64,000 bases of DNA from positions 1 to 64,000 of the forward strand of contig NZ_JABTEL010000016.1 of NCBI RefSeq assembly GCF_013285155.1, in the 5' to 3' direction. This DNA is from Winogradskyella undariae. Its GTDB lineage: Bacteria > Bacteroidota > Bacteroidia > Flavobacteriales > Flavobacteriaceae. The notes beneath the pieces were generated by a model. That model was not told the origin of the DNA. It did not search any database and saw only the letters and a list, made by a program, of their open reading frames with translations. This document shows, piece by piece, positions 45,487-54,434 of the stretch. Position 1 is the first letter of the stretch; every line of letters begins with the position of its first letter. A program made the translations under genes and the position numbers.

Positions 45487-46689
45487 ATGATTGCCCCAAC
45501 AAAACATATTAAAGAAAACGAACGCTTAGCCGCTTTACAATCTTACAATATATTAGATACCTTGCCTCACGCAGATTATGACGGTATCACTAAAATTGCA
45601 GCACAAATATGTGATGCACCTATAGCTCTGATAAGTCTTGTAGATAAAGATCGACAATGGTTTAAGTCGAGTTATGGACTTGATGCGCAAGAAACTCCAC
45701 GTGATGTATCTTTTTGTGGACATGCTATAAATGAAGAGCATAATGCGCTGATGGTTGAAGATGCAAGAAAAGACAAACGCTTTTTTGATAATCCTTTAGT
45801 TGTTAATGCACCAAATGTTATATTTTACGGAGGTGTCACTCTAAAAACAGATAGTGGTTTACCGCTAGGTACACTTTGCGTTATAGATTCTAAACCTAGA
45901 GTTTTAAGTGCTAGCCAGAAAGAGGCTCTTGATGCGTTATCGCGACAAGTCATAAATTTATTAACCCTTAGAAAACGTAACCTTGAGTTAAATGACTTGG
46001 TTGGAAAATTAGAGGAAAAAAATTTAGATTTAGAGCAATTTGCATATGTTGCCTCACACGATATTAAATCCCCGCTTTCAAATATTTCAAATCTCGCAGG
46101 TATGTTTTTAGCGGATTACAGAAGTAAGTTAGACAAGGAAGGTGTGGGACTTATTGAGCTGATCTTAAAATCAACGGAGTATTTATATCTTTTTTTAGAT
46201 CGCCTAATGGAATATAGTACAAAACTAGATCAATTAGAGCATTCTAAAAAAAACATCACCATAGCAGAATTCAAAGACAGTCTAAATGTTTATTATGGGA
46301 GTAATACCACATTAAAATTGACATATACAACGGCATTAGAATGTTTGCAAATGAATCCTATTATTGTGAGTCAGATATTAACCAATCTCATAAATAATGC
46401 TGAAAAATATAGTGATAAAGCCATTGTAAAAGTTGATGTCGCTGTAACGGAAACACCAACGCACTATAAATTTAGCGTTAGTGATAATGGCCCAGGAATT
46501 GATGAAGCCTACCAAGACAAGATTTTTGTCATATTTGTAAAATTATCTAAAATAGACAAACATGGAAATGAAGGGTCTGGCTTAGGTTTAGCTATTGTGA
46601 AAAAATTAGTGACCCGTTTGGGTGGTGATATTTATGTAAAATCTAAACCAAATGAAGGTGCTGAGTTTTCATTTACAATCCTTAAATAG
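45487..46689 (+). CDS. GAF-domain sensor histidine kinase, soluble
   Basis: A 400-residue cytoplasmic kinase. An N-terminal GAF domain (about 5-165) contains the subgroup pattern DRQWFKSSYGLDAQETPRDV and SFCGHAI and ends GTLCVIDSKPR. HisKA follows a coiled coil, with H191 in VASHDIKSPLSN. HATPase_c has NNAEKYSD, DNGPGID and GSGLGLAIVKKL. No response regulator is adjacent. The C-terminal parts resemble those of the kinase at 21366-22700. Confidence 0.9.
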   Translation: MIAPTKHIKENERLAALQSYNILDTLPHADYDGITKIAAQICDAPIALISLVDKDRQWFKSSYGLDAQETPRDVSFCGHAINEEHNALMVEDARKDKRFFDNPLVVNAPNVIFYGGVTLKTDSGLPLGTLCVIDSKPRVLSASQKEALDALSRQVINLLTLRKRNLELNDLVGKLEEKNLDLEQFAYVASHDIKSPLSNISNLAGMFLADYRSKLDKEGVGLIELILKSTEYLYLFLDRLMEYSTKLDQLEHSKKNITIAEFKDSLNVYYGSNTTLKLTYTTALECLQMNPIIVSQILTNLINNAEKYSDKAIVKVDVAVTETPTHYKFSVSDNGPGIDEAYQDKIFVIFVKLSKIDKHGNEGSGLGLAIVKKLVTRLGGDIYVKSKPNEGAEFSFTILK

Positions 46690-46762
46690 TACGGTTTAAG
46701 TGATTTTATAAAACATATGTTTTTACTCGTAAATTTATAGAAGGGAGTCTAACTTTAGTTGA

Positions 46763-46808
46763 ATCGGATGACGTAATATTTTATTAAGAAAAAAATGCGT
46801 CATCCGAT
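46763..46808. terminator. Bidirectional terminator-like inverted repeat
   Basis: ATCGGATGACG (46763-46773) and CGTCATCCGAT (46798-46808) form a perfect 11-bp stem around an AT-rich 24-nt loop that can itself partly pair (ATTTT/AAAAT). It lies between the convergent kinase and fructokinase genes. Confidence 0.7.
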
Positions 46809-46819
46809 AGGTGAATTAT

Positions 46820-47704
46820 TTAACTCACTTCCATAAACTTATACACGTCTTCAGATTTAATTTCTGGGTTTGCCCCTTCACAACCTGCTACTAAAGCACC
46901 CATAGCACAAGCAAAATCTAAGGCTTCTTGTGGATTATCTTTTTTAAGAAGCTTATTAATTAAAGATGCTAAAAAGGAATCGCCAGCACCAACGGTATCT
47001 ACAACATCAATATGGTAACCGCTATTGTAATAAAACGCATCGTTATAATATAAAATAGCTCCATGTTGTCCTTTGGTAACACAAATCGTTTTAGTATGGG
47101 TTTGCGTAGCAATAACTTTTATATTTTGTTCTAAGCTATTTGTGTTTGTATTTAATTGTTTGCCTATTTCTAAAATTTCATCATCATTAAATTTAATAAA
47201 GTCGGCTTCTATCATTAAATGATTTAAGATCTTTAAGCTATAATATGGAGCTCTTAAATTGATATCAAATATTTTATATTGGGCTAATTTTAAAAGTGCA
47301 TATAACGTTTGTCTAGAGGTTCTTCCTCTAGTTATTAAACTTCCGTATATAAAAGCATCTGCCTCTTCAACTCCTTTTTTTATGCTTGGGTTTAATTGTA
47401 TGTTATCCCAAGCACGAGGAAATTTAATGCTGTATGACGCCGATCCTTTTTCGTTAAGCGTTACTTTTACTTTTCCTGTTTTTAAGGTTTCGTCAACTTG
47501 TAGGTTGTCGAGGTTGACGCCCTGATCTATAATATGGTTTTTAATTTTATTTCCTTTTTTATCCTTGCCTATACGGCTAATTATAGACACGTTATTACCT
47601 AAAGATTGCAAGCGTAATGCTACATTTAAAGGCGCCCCTCCTATTTTTTTGTGTGTAGGGAAAACATCCCATAATACTTCGCCAAAACAAACTATATTTT
47701 TCAT
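46820..47704 (-). CDS. Fructokinase (PfkB family)
   Basis: A 294-residue sugar kinase with CFGEVLWDVFP and IGGAPLNVALRLQSLG at the N-terminus (fructokinase-type substrate site) and VGAGDSFLASL near 242 with the catalytic Asp. It should phosphorylate fructose to fructose 6-phosphate. It directly follows the mannitol dehydrogenase gene (adjacent codons, no gap), completing mannitol to fructose to fructose 6-phosphate. This pair is known from mannitol-using marine Bacteroidota. Confidence 0.92.
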   Translation of the reverse strand: MKNIVCFGEVLWDVFPTHKKIGGAPLNVALRLQSLGNNVSIISRIGKDKKGNKIKNHIIDQGVNLDNLQVDETLKTGKVKVTLNEKGSASYSIKFPRAWDNIQLNPSIKKGVEEADAFIYGSLITRGRTSRQTLYALLKLAQYKIFDINLRAPYYSLKILNHLMIEADFIKFNDDEILEIGKQLNTNTNSLEQNIKVIATQTHTKTICVTKGQHGAILYYNDAFYYNSGYHIDVVDTVGAGDSFLASLINKLLKKDNPQEALDFACAMGALVAGCEGANPEIKSEDVYKFMEVS

Positions 47705-49204
47705 TTAAATCTCGTTTAAAACGTTACTGTTAATATCCTTCACTGCTTTTTCAATACCATTTTTAACAATGTTCTGATAAGCACTAATGTAGGTATCTAC
47801 AAAGGTTTTATTGTTTTTAAGGGTACCAAAAATAGATTCTATTTCTAAAAATGCTTCAGGAGTATTTCTGGCTATAATCGCTTTTTCGTTTAATTCGGTT
47901 TCCATCGCATCTTTAACAATAAGTTGCGTACCAAATTCGTTTTGTCCTAAACTATAAATTGCAAAAGCAGCAATGATAAAAGCCGCATGGTCTATGGCTC
48001 CTTTTTGCTCTAATTGTGCATACACCGTTGGTAAAATAAAGATGGGAATTTTAGCAGAACTCTGTGAACAGATTCTGTCTATTTGGTCTTTGATATAGGT
48101 GTTTCCAAAACGTTGTATTAAGGAGAATTTATAATTTTTTAAGTTAATGCCTTCTAAATGCCCTAAAGTTGGTGTTACTTCATTACCCATATAGATTCTT
48201 AAAAAAGAACTGATATCGGCATTACTAGCCGCTTCATCTATAGTAGAATAGCCGTATAATGCACCAAGAATTCCTAATACAGAATGTCCGGCATTAAGTA
48301 AACTTAATTTCATTTTTTCATACGGAACAACATCGTCTACAAATTGTGCGCCTACGGTTTCCCAAGCAGGTCTTCCCGCTATAAAATGGTCTTCAATGAC
48401 CCATTGTTTAAAAGGTTCGCATACCACAGGCCATGCATCATCAATATTCGAAGTGGTTTTTAAAGTTTCTATATCTAATGCAGATGTTGCCGGTGTTATA
48501 CGGTCTACCATAGCATTAGGAAACGATACGTTGGTTTCTATCCAAGCTAATAATTCTGGTGCAGCTTTAGCAACATAACTCTCTAACATACGTTTAGCCA
48601 TGTGTCCGTTACCTTGGATGTTATCGCAAGATTGAATGGTAAGGCCTTTTAATCCGCGTTCTTGTCGGAGTTTTAGGGCTTGTGTTAAATAACCAAAAAT
48701 GGTTTTTGGTGTATTAGGATGCTCTAAATCATGTTGAATTAAGGGGTTTTCAAAATCAAATGCTTTAGTCGCTTCGTTGTAATTATAACCGCCTTCAGTT
48801 ATGGTTAATGATATAATTTTAACATCAGGACTTGCCATTTTTTCGATCACCTTATTGGGGTTTTCTGGCGCAAACAAAAACTCTGTAATAGCCCCAATAA
48901 CACGTTTGGTGTGTGTACCATCGAGTTCTTTAATAATTAACGTGTATAAACCATCTTGTGCTTTTAAGGTGTTATAGATTTTGGTATCATAATCTAATAA
49001 AGCCACACCACAAATGCCCCATTCTGTTACAGATTGGTCCTGCAATAATTGATCGGTATAAAACGCTTCATGTGCTCTGTGAAAACCACCAATCCCCACG
49101 TGTACAATCCCTGTTTTAAGGAGACTTCTGTTGTATGTTGGGCAAGGAATTTGGTTTGCAATTTCAGCCAAATTCTTTTGATTAAGTTTGATTGTATTTT
49201 TCAT
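47705..49204 (-). CDS. Mannitol 2-dehydrogenase family polyol dehydrogenase
   Basis: A 499-residue long-chain polyol dehydrogenase. NAD-binding GIGGFHRAHEAFYTD lies near the N-terminus (about 33-47), and the substrate-side catalytic segment MKLSLLNAGHSVLG near 300 contains the expected Lys. It oxidises mannitol to fructose with NAD. A D-arabinitol or fructuronate specificity is possible within the family, but the adjacent fructokinase favours mannitol. It is flanked by the permease 5 nt upstream and the fructokinase directly downstream. Confidence 0.9.
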   Translation of the reverse strand: MKNTIKLNQKNLAEIANQIPCPTYNRSLLKTGIVHVGIGGFHRAHEAFYTDQLLQDQSVTEWGICGVALLDYDTKIYNTLKAQDGLYTLIIKELDGTHTKRVIGAITEFLFAPENPNKVIEKMASPDVKIISLTITEGGYNYNEATKAFDFENPLIQHDLEHPNTPKTIFGYLTQALKLRQERGLKGLTIQSCDNIQGNGHMAKRMLESYVAKAAPELLAWIETNVSFPNAMVDRITPATSALDIETLKTTSNIDDAWPVVCEPFKQWVIEDHFIAGRPAWETVGAQFVDDVVPYEKMKLSLLNAGHSVLGILGALYGYSTIDEAASNADISSFLRIYMGNEVTPTLGHLEGINLKNYKFSLIQRFGNTYIKDQIDRICSQSSAKIPIFILPTVYAQLEQKGAIDHAAFIIAAFAIYSLGQNEFGTQLIVKDAMETELNEKAIIARNTPEAFLEIESIFGTLKNNKTFVDTYISAYQNIVKNGIEKAVKDINSNVLNEI

Positions 49205-49209
49205 GATAT

Positions 49210-50925
49210 TTAGATGTTTTTAATTTTCCCTCGTTTAAGTGCCCAATAGGCAGTTACAAAATAAAGTAGCGTACAAATAAATGCGTATTGATAAAATAAT
49301 TCACGATTTTGTATGTACATGTTTTCATCTGAGCTTCCAAATAAAACATTACAAGCTAAGATTACAGTGATAAGTAAAACGAATAACGAAATAGTTCTTA
49401 ATATTTTTGTGAAAAGCGTTGTGTCTTTAACATGTATATGCTGCCCTTCTGCTTTTTGTTCTTGAAATTTAGAGATGTTTATGTTACGTAATCTTTCTTT
49501 TTCTTCAGCTTCGGGGTATTTGTTTTTAGCGCCATACCGTCCAGCTATAAGGGTATAAATTATTATAGTGAATATCCAAGTGGGTATAAATAAGTAAAAG
49601 AAAGACATCACATTTAAGGCATTGAGCCCAAAACCAAACACAAGCCCAAGTGCCCAAGCAGCAATTGCAGGTGTACTAAAGGTTAATTGGCGGTAATGCA
49701 ACCAATATCTTGTGTAGCCAATTTTAGGAAATATTTGATGTTCTGCAAATACAATAGCGCCTACAGGAACCACTAATAAACCCGCATAGGTTAATAAAGG
49801 TAATATTTGCGAAAACACAAAAGGAAAACAAGCCACTATCATTGTTATTAAGCCTACAATTATTGTTGTTTTTTTACGCGAATGGTTTTTAAATATCGCC
49901 TGTGCTGCTAAACCCGCTCTGTAGAGGTTCGCTACCGCAGTGGTCCACCCGGCAACAATTACAATCACAAAACCAGACCAACCTAGGGCATAAAAAGCCA
50001 CATCACCTGGATCTAGTTCTACGATAGTTTTACCGATAATAACCGCAGCACCAGCGCCCATAATTCCTGCAGAAATCCAAGCAACATAATGCCCAAACAT
50101 CATTCCGGTACTTGTTGCTAGTCCGTAAGATTTCTTTTTAGCAAAACGCAATAGCGCCATGTCAATAAGTCCAAAATGCGTAATGGTATTAGCAGCCCAA
50201 GCAAAGCCAATCACTTCTGTTAAACCAATACCAGGCTGTCCATCACTGTTTACGCCTGTCCATATCGATTGGTTACCTAAGGCAATGAAATCGTTCCAAC
50301 TGCTAGGTATGGTTTTGTCTAAGACCTCTAAAGATAATGCCGGTAGCATAACAAAGGCCCCACAAGTAAACATCACAAATAACCATGGTGCACAAATACC
50401 AGCAAACTCTGAGACGGCTTTAAAACCGTAAATAGCAATAGATACAACAACAGAGCCTACAATTAATACAATGAGTACAAACCATGAATTGGTAGGGTAC
50501 CAATTAAGTTGTGGAGGGATGTTAAAGGCAAACCGAACCGCAGTTGCAGAAACGGTTATCATAGCCGCAGAAATGACTGTGAAAATAATGACATTAGCCC
50601 AATTATAAAGTTTAGTCATGGTGTCACCTGCTATTTTATTAAGGTAGGTATATAGACTTAATCTTGTCTCTACTGCAATAGGTGATGTAATCAACGTCCA
50701 GCTTAAAACAGCAAGTATGTTACCAATTAATAATCCGAGTAAGATATCTTTAGTTGTGGCTCCCAAAGCAACAAAGGTTGCTCCGATAACAAACTCGGTT
50801 GCAGCAACATGCTCAGCGGCATATATCCCTGCAAAATGTGTCCAATTGTGTAATCGCTGTTTTGCAATTGGTAATTGTTCTTCGTCTAAGTTTTCGAACT
50901 GCTGGAATTCATTGCTTGCTCCCAT
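49210..50925 (-). CDS. NCS1/cytosine-permease-like transporter, candidate mannitol importer
   Basis: A 571-residue protein with about 12 predicted membrane helices and features of the purine-cytosine permease (NCS1) family, such as FVIGATFVALGATTKDILLG near the N-terminus and GLTEVIGFAWAANTITHFG in the middle. NCS1 members normally carry nucleobases or allantoin. Here the gene heads an operon with mannitol 2-dehydrogenase and fructokinase and is divergent from an NrtR-type sugar regulator, so mannitol or a related polyol is the likely cargo (inference). Starts at the ATG at 50925. Confidence 0.85.
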   Translation of the reverse strand: MGASNEFQQFENLDEEQLPIAKQRLHNWTHFAGIYAAEHVAATEFVIGATFVALGATTKDILLGLLIGNILAVLSWTLITSPIAVETRLSLYTYLNKIAGDTMTKLYNWANVIIFTVISAAMITVSATAVRFAFNIPPQLNWYPTNSWFVLIVLIVGSVVVSIAIYGFKAVSEFAGICAPWLFVMFTCGAFVMLPALSLEVLDKTIPSSWNDFIALGNQSIWTGVNSDGQPGIGLTEVIGFAWAANTITHFGLIDMALLRFAKKKSYGLATSTGMMFGHYVAWISAGIMGAGAAVIIGKTIVELDPGDVAFYALGWSGFVIVIVAGWTTAVANLYRAGLAAQAIFKNHSRKKTTIIVGLITMIVACFPFVFSQILPLLTYAGLLVVPVGAIVFAEHQIFPKIGYTRYWLHYRQLTFSTPAIAAWALGLVFGFGLNALNVMSFFYLFIPTWIFTIIIYTLIAGRYGAKNKYPEAEEKERLRNINISKFQEQKAEGQHIHVKDTTLFTKILRTISLFVLLITVILACNVLFGSSDENMYIQNRELFYQYAFICTLLYFVTAYWALKRGKIKNI

Positions 50926-50985
50926 GGTTTTTTTTTGAAATTAGCTTTTATTACAATAAAAGTTTTTTGTTTTATTATATTTTAA

Positions 50986-51014
50986 ATCAACTTTTATAAA
51001 ATGATCAACTTTTA
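50986..51014. promoter_or_regulatory. Two 11-bp direct repeats upstream of the mannitol operon
   Basis: ATCAACTTTTA occurs at 50986-50996 and 51004-51014, an 18-bp period, 61-89 nt upstream of the permease ATG. They may bind a regulator or overlap the promoter. No exact TAnnTTTG pair was identified for the operon. Confidence 0.45.
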
Positions 51015-51118
51015 AATCTTAATAATCCAAAATAGGGCTCTATTTATAAACGTCAAAAATACGTTTGCTATTCAAATGTATTATAAAAAAACAATACAAT
51101 CCAACTATTTTAAATAAA

Positions 51119-51153
51119 ATGTGTGTTATATTATTTATTATGTGTGCTATATT
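51119..51153. promoter_or_regulatory. Two direct repeats ATGTGTGYTATATT, 21-bp period
   Basis: ATGTGTGTTATATT (51119-51132) and ATGTGTGCTATATT (51140-51153) are spaced two helical turns apart in the divergent region between the mannitol operon and its putative regulator. They are a candidate binding site for the NrtR-type protein. Confidence 0.55.
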
Positions 51154-51233
51154 GATACTTAAAGTCTTTTTTAACCATGCCTTAATCTTCAATTATTAAA
51201 CCGTATATGACGTTTAATATTTTTTTTAATATA

Positions 51234-51265
51234 TTGGTTACAAACAAAACAAAGCCTTATTTTTG
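51234..51265 (+). promoter_or_regulatory. Promoter of the NrtR-type regulator of the mannitol operon
   Basis: TTG (51234-51236), 21 nt, TATTTTTG (51258-51265) matches TTG/TAnnTTTG exactly. The ATG lies 15 nt further on, so the mRNA leader is very short. Confidence 0.72.
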
Positions 51266-51280
51266 TCATAGAATGAAGTT

Positions 51281-52018
51281 ATGGAGCCCGAAAAAATATT
51301 AAATATATCTGTAGATTGTGTTGTTTTTGGATATGACACAAGTACTAAATCTTTAAATGTTTTATTAATAAAACGCTATTTAGAATCTGAAACAACTAAA
51401 GACATATTGGTTGACGATTATGTACTAACAGGATATCATGTTTATAAAACAGAGACCTTAGATGAAACAGCGACAAGAGTCTTAAAAGAGTTAACCGGTT
51501 TAACAGGGCAATACAAAAAACAATTTAAAGCCTTTGGTGATCCAGATCGATTAATGAATCCGAAAGATCTTATTTGGATAAAAAATGCAGAATTTCATAA
51601 AAGAACCACTACGATAGCTTATTATTTTTTACTAAAAACTGAGGATGTAGATTTAAAAAACAATAAAAACAAAGCACAGTGGTTTCCTGTAAACGCTTTA
51701 CCAGAGTTAGGGTTTGATCATAAACAAATAATAGTAGAAGCATACGAGGATTTGAAAGTGAAATGCTTATCTGAACCCATTATCTTTAAACTACTTCCTT
51801 ATAAGTTTACGATTAATGAGGTGCAAGATTTATATCAATCTATTTTAGGCATAGAAATCGATAATAGAAATTTTAGACGAAAGCTAATTAACAAAAAATA
51901 CATTATTGCACTAGATGAAAAACAAGTTGGTGTTTCTAAAAAACCGGCGCAACTTTATATGTTTAGCAAAGAGGTTTATGATACGGTATTTCAAAAAAAT
52001 TATTTAATTAGTATTTAA
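51281..52018 (+). CDS. NrtR-family regulator with degenerate Nudix box (polyol/sugar type)
   Basis: A 245-residue Nudix-winged helix protein, paralogous to the one at 9617-10291 (shared starts VDCVVFGYD and VDAVVFGYE; C-terminal IDNRNFRRKLI and IDRRNFRKKI). The Nudix box is broken: RELxEExGU reads RVLKELTGL and its loop is one residue longer, so hydrolysis is unlikely and the domain should only bind ligand. It is divergent from the mannitol permease operon, with repeats between them. Bacteroidota are known to use Nudix-type regulators for sugar operons (for example arabinose), so control of mannitol use is a good inference. Confidence 0.88.
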   Translation: MEPEKILNISVDCVVFGYDTSTKSLNVLLIKRYLESETTKDILVDDYVLTGYHVYKTETLDETATRVLKELTGLTGQYKKQFKAFGDPDRLMNPKDLIWIKNAEFHKRTTTIAYYFLLKTEDVDLKNNKNKAQWFPVNALPELGFDHKQIIVEAYEDLKVKCLSEPIIFKLLPYKFTINEVQDLYQSILGIEIDNRNFRRKLINKKYIIALDEKQVGVSKKPAQLYMFSKEVYDTVFQKNYLISI

Positions 52019-52067
52019 TATTTAGATTTGTATTAAAATTAACCATCACGACGCTATTACCCTAATT

Positions 52068-52517
52068 ATGAATCCTCTTATACCCTCCATTACCGTTTTA
52101 GATTTAGATGGTGTTGCAGTAGATTTAATGCAACTCTATAGTAACAAGACGTTATTACTTATTATCTATAACAATGATTGCTTAGGTTGTACGGGCCGCG
52201 CGATTCCTTTGGCCTATGAGTTTCAGCAGGATTTTCCTAGTATACAGGTGGTTGGGATTCATGCGGATTTTGTAGGTAGAACAGGAAATAAAGCTAATAT
52301 TAAAGCCATTTTTACAAGTGGTGAGCTTCCGTTTCCTATTTATATTGATCCTAATCACCAAGTTTATGATCAGTTGGCGTCTGAAGGCACACCACAATGG
52401 GTTTTGATTTCTGAGAAAGGTGAATTGTTTCGTTCTGTATTTGGGTCTCAAGACAATGCTAAGAACCGTTTGTTTTATGCTTTAGAGAGTCTTGTGGCAA
52501 CCGATATGTCGTCTTAA
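52068..52517 (+). CDS. Thioredoxin-fold redoxin (AhpC/TSA-like)
   Basis: A 149-residue soluble thioredoxin-like protein with the active-site motif C38-L-G-C41 (YNNDCLGCTGRAIP) and the cis-Pro segment EGTPQWVLISEKGE. No signal peptide, so cytoplasmic. Probably a thiol-disulfide or peroxide-handling enzyme of the redoxin family. It follows the NrtR-type gene by 49 nt on the same strand but need not be functionally linked. Confidence 0.8.
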   Translation: MNPLIPSITVLDLDGVAVDLMQLYSNKTLLLIIYNNDCLGCTGRAIPLAYEFQQDFPSIQVVGIHADFVGRTGNKANIKAIFTSGELPFPIYIDPNHQVYDQLASEGTPQWVLISEKGELFRSVFGSQDNAKNRLFYALESLVATDMSS

Positions 52518-52595
52518 TTTATGTGATTTAGATCACAACGATATATAAGTGATCTGTTTTTTGATGTAATCCCTACTCTGGTGTCTGTCCTATTC

Positions 52596-52793
52596 TTAGG
52601 TATTAGTGTTCTCTAAGGTCTTTCTAATGTGTTCACTATCCCAATGGTTATCAAAGTCTACAATACCACGTTTAAAATCTTCGTTTAAGAATCTTTCTTG
52701 TTGTTCTAATTCTTTCTTCGCCTTAAAAATATAATCATCTTTTCGTTGTGGATTATAATTCGTTTTAGACTCTCTTTTACGCCCATGGATCAC
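52596..52793 (-). CDS. Hypothetical small charged protein, 65 residues
   Basis: A highly charged helical ORF (KAKKELEQQERFLNEDFKRG) with no recognised family. It is plausible as a small flavobacterial protein because the composition is protein-like and not an antisense shadow, but it could also be a gene fragment. Confidence 0.4.
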   Translation of the reverse strand: MIHGRKRESKTNYNPQRKDDYIFKAKKELEQQERFLNEDFKRGIVDFDNHWDSEHIRKTLENTNT

Positions 52794-53115
52794 ATCGCTA
52801 AATCACAAAAAATGATATTAGTTGGTTTTGGGAATTTTGGAAGTACTATTGGACGTTTTATGCGTGTACTCGTTTAAACGCTTTGTTTTGTAAACAATTT
52901 CATTGTTTTAGAGCGTATGTCATATTTACTGAAAAAAGAGTTAAATAATTTGAATCGCTACTCTAACACTATAGAATAAACTAGTTTTGCCGATCTAAAA
53001 AATAGCGCTAATTTTTTAAAATAGTAGCTCTAACCAATCGATAGATTAATAGACGAAACGCTATTTTAAATAGAACTGTAATTTAGAACTATTGTTATTA
53101 AAGCAAGATGGGAAA
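52794..53115. other. Spacer upstream of the ClC gene
   Basis: Contains a 21-residue plus-strand ORF (MILVGFGNFGSTIGRFMRVLV) of doubtful meaning near 52813-52878. Otherwise AT-rich with no clear signal. Confidence 0.4.
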
Positions 53116-54384
53116 ATGAAGTTAAAACAACGTAGAAAATTAGTCACTTATTTAAATATTTTAGACCAACCAGTCCGTTTTAATCCTTTTGTTTTTAGTA
53201 GAACGTTTTTATTATGGGCTTTAACGGGCTTATTAGGAGGTGTTATAGCAGGAGTATATTGGATTGGAATTGAATTTTTAACCCATCAATTAACTTTTTT
53301 TACGGGTTGGCAGGTCATTCCATTAATGGCTACTTGTGGCCTTATGGCAGGTTTAATCATTCACTTTATTGGTGATCCAGGAGAAATACATTTAATCGTC
53401 AACAATATTAAATTTAATAAAGGAAAATTAGATCCCAAGAATAATCCGTCGATGGTGCTATCATCGTTACTATGTATTGCTTCCGGAGGTAGTTTAGGTC
53501 CAGAAGCCCCACTAATACAAGTTACAGGTTCTACAGGTACGTGGATAGGAAAACTGTTTCGACTTAAAGGAGAGGCTTTACGATCTTTAAGTATTGCTGG
53601 TATGGCCTCAGGTTTTACGGCATTATTTGGCGCGCCTTTAGGGGGGAGTTTATTTTCTTTAGAAATACTTCATCATAAGCACGCTGTAGAATATTATAAG
53701 GCTATTATGCCTGCATTTGTTGCCAGTTCTTTTAGTTATTTGGTCTTTGCTTTAATTGTTCATTTAGGACTTGGGCCCATATGGGATTTGTCTGCCTATG
53801 AATATTCGGGCCTTTTTGATTTTGGTTATGCTGTTCTTTTTGGTAGTGTAGGCGCTGCTTTTGGATGGGCCTTTATTTTTTGCACTAAGTTTTTTAAAAC
53901 ACTTTTTGAGAAACGTCCTATTCCTATTTACATTAAAACACTTATAGGTGGGGTTTTACTAGGCGTTATAGCCTTTTATTTTCCAATAACGAGGTACTTT
54001 GGGCATCATGAAATTAATACTTTACTTAAGGGAGAGTTTTCTTTGACCTTATTATTTTCCATTTTGTTCTTTAAGATTGTTGCCATTTCAATAACAGTGA
54101 CATCAGGCTGGCGCGGTGGATTTATTATTCCCTTATTTTTTGTAGGTTCTGTTTTAGGTTTAATTATAAATCACCTATTTCCTTCGGTCAATGTTACTTT
54201 GGCCATAGTAAGTTGTATGGCTGCAATTAATGCTTGTGTTACACGTACCCCAATGAGTACCACTATTTTATTAGCTACTTTAACAGGATTCGGACACCTT
54301 ATCCCTATATTATTTGCGAGTTTAACAGGCTATTTTTTAGCACCAAGACGTCCCTTTATAGCCTCTCAAATGGAAGAAGAATAA
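53116..54384 (+). CDS. ClC-family chloride channel/transporter
   Basis: A 422-residue protein with about ten to twelve membrane helices. ClC selectivity segments are present: GGSLGPEAPLIQV near 129-141 and SGWRGGFIIPLFF near 330-345. It moves chloride or related anions, possibly as a proton antiporter. I start it at the ATG at 53116; the frame extends eight codons further to a TTG at 53092, which I consider less likely. No CBS domains follow. Confidence 0.9.
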   Translation: MKLKQRRKLVTYLNILDQPVRFNPFVFSRTFLLWALTGLLGGVIAGVYWIGIEFLTHQLTFFTGWQVIPLMATCGLMAGLIIHFIGDPGEIHLIVNNIKFNKGKLDPKNNPSMVLSSLLCIASGGSLGPEAPLIQVTGSTGTWIGKLFRLKGEALRSLSIAGMASGFTALFGAPLGGSLFSLEILHHKHAVEYYKAIMPAFVASSFSYLVFALIVHLGLGPIWDLSAYEYSGLFDFGYAVLFGSVGAAFGWAFIFCTKFFKTLFEKRPIPIYIKTLIGGVLLGVIAFYFPITRYFGHHEINTLLKGEFSLTLLFSILFFKIVAISITVTSGWRGGFIIPLFFVGSVLGLIINHLFPSVNVTLAIVSCMAAINACVTRTPMSTTILLATLTGFGHLIPILFASLTGYFLAPRRPFIASQMEEE

Positions 54385-54434
54385 TTAATCTAACACACTA
54401 TTGAGGTTATAAAGCGAAGGCTCAATTCATTTTT

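Noticed and set aside
53092-53115. Upstream TTG start for the ClC gene
   Set aside because: The eight extra codons have no support, and an ATG follows directly at 53116.
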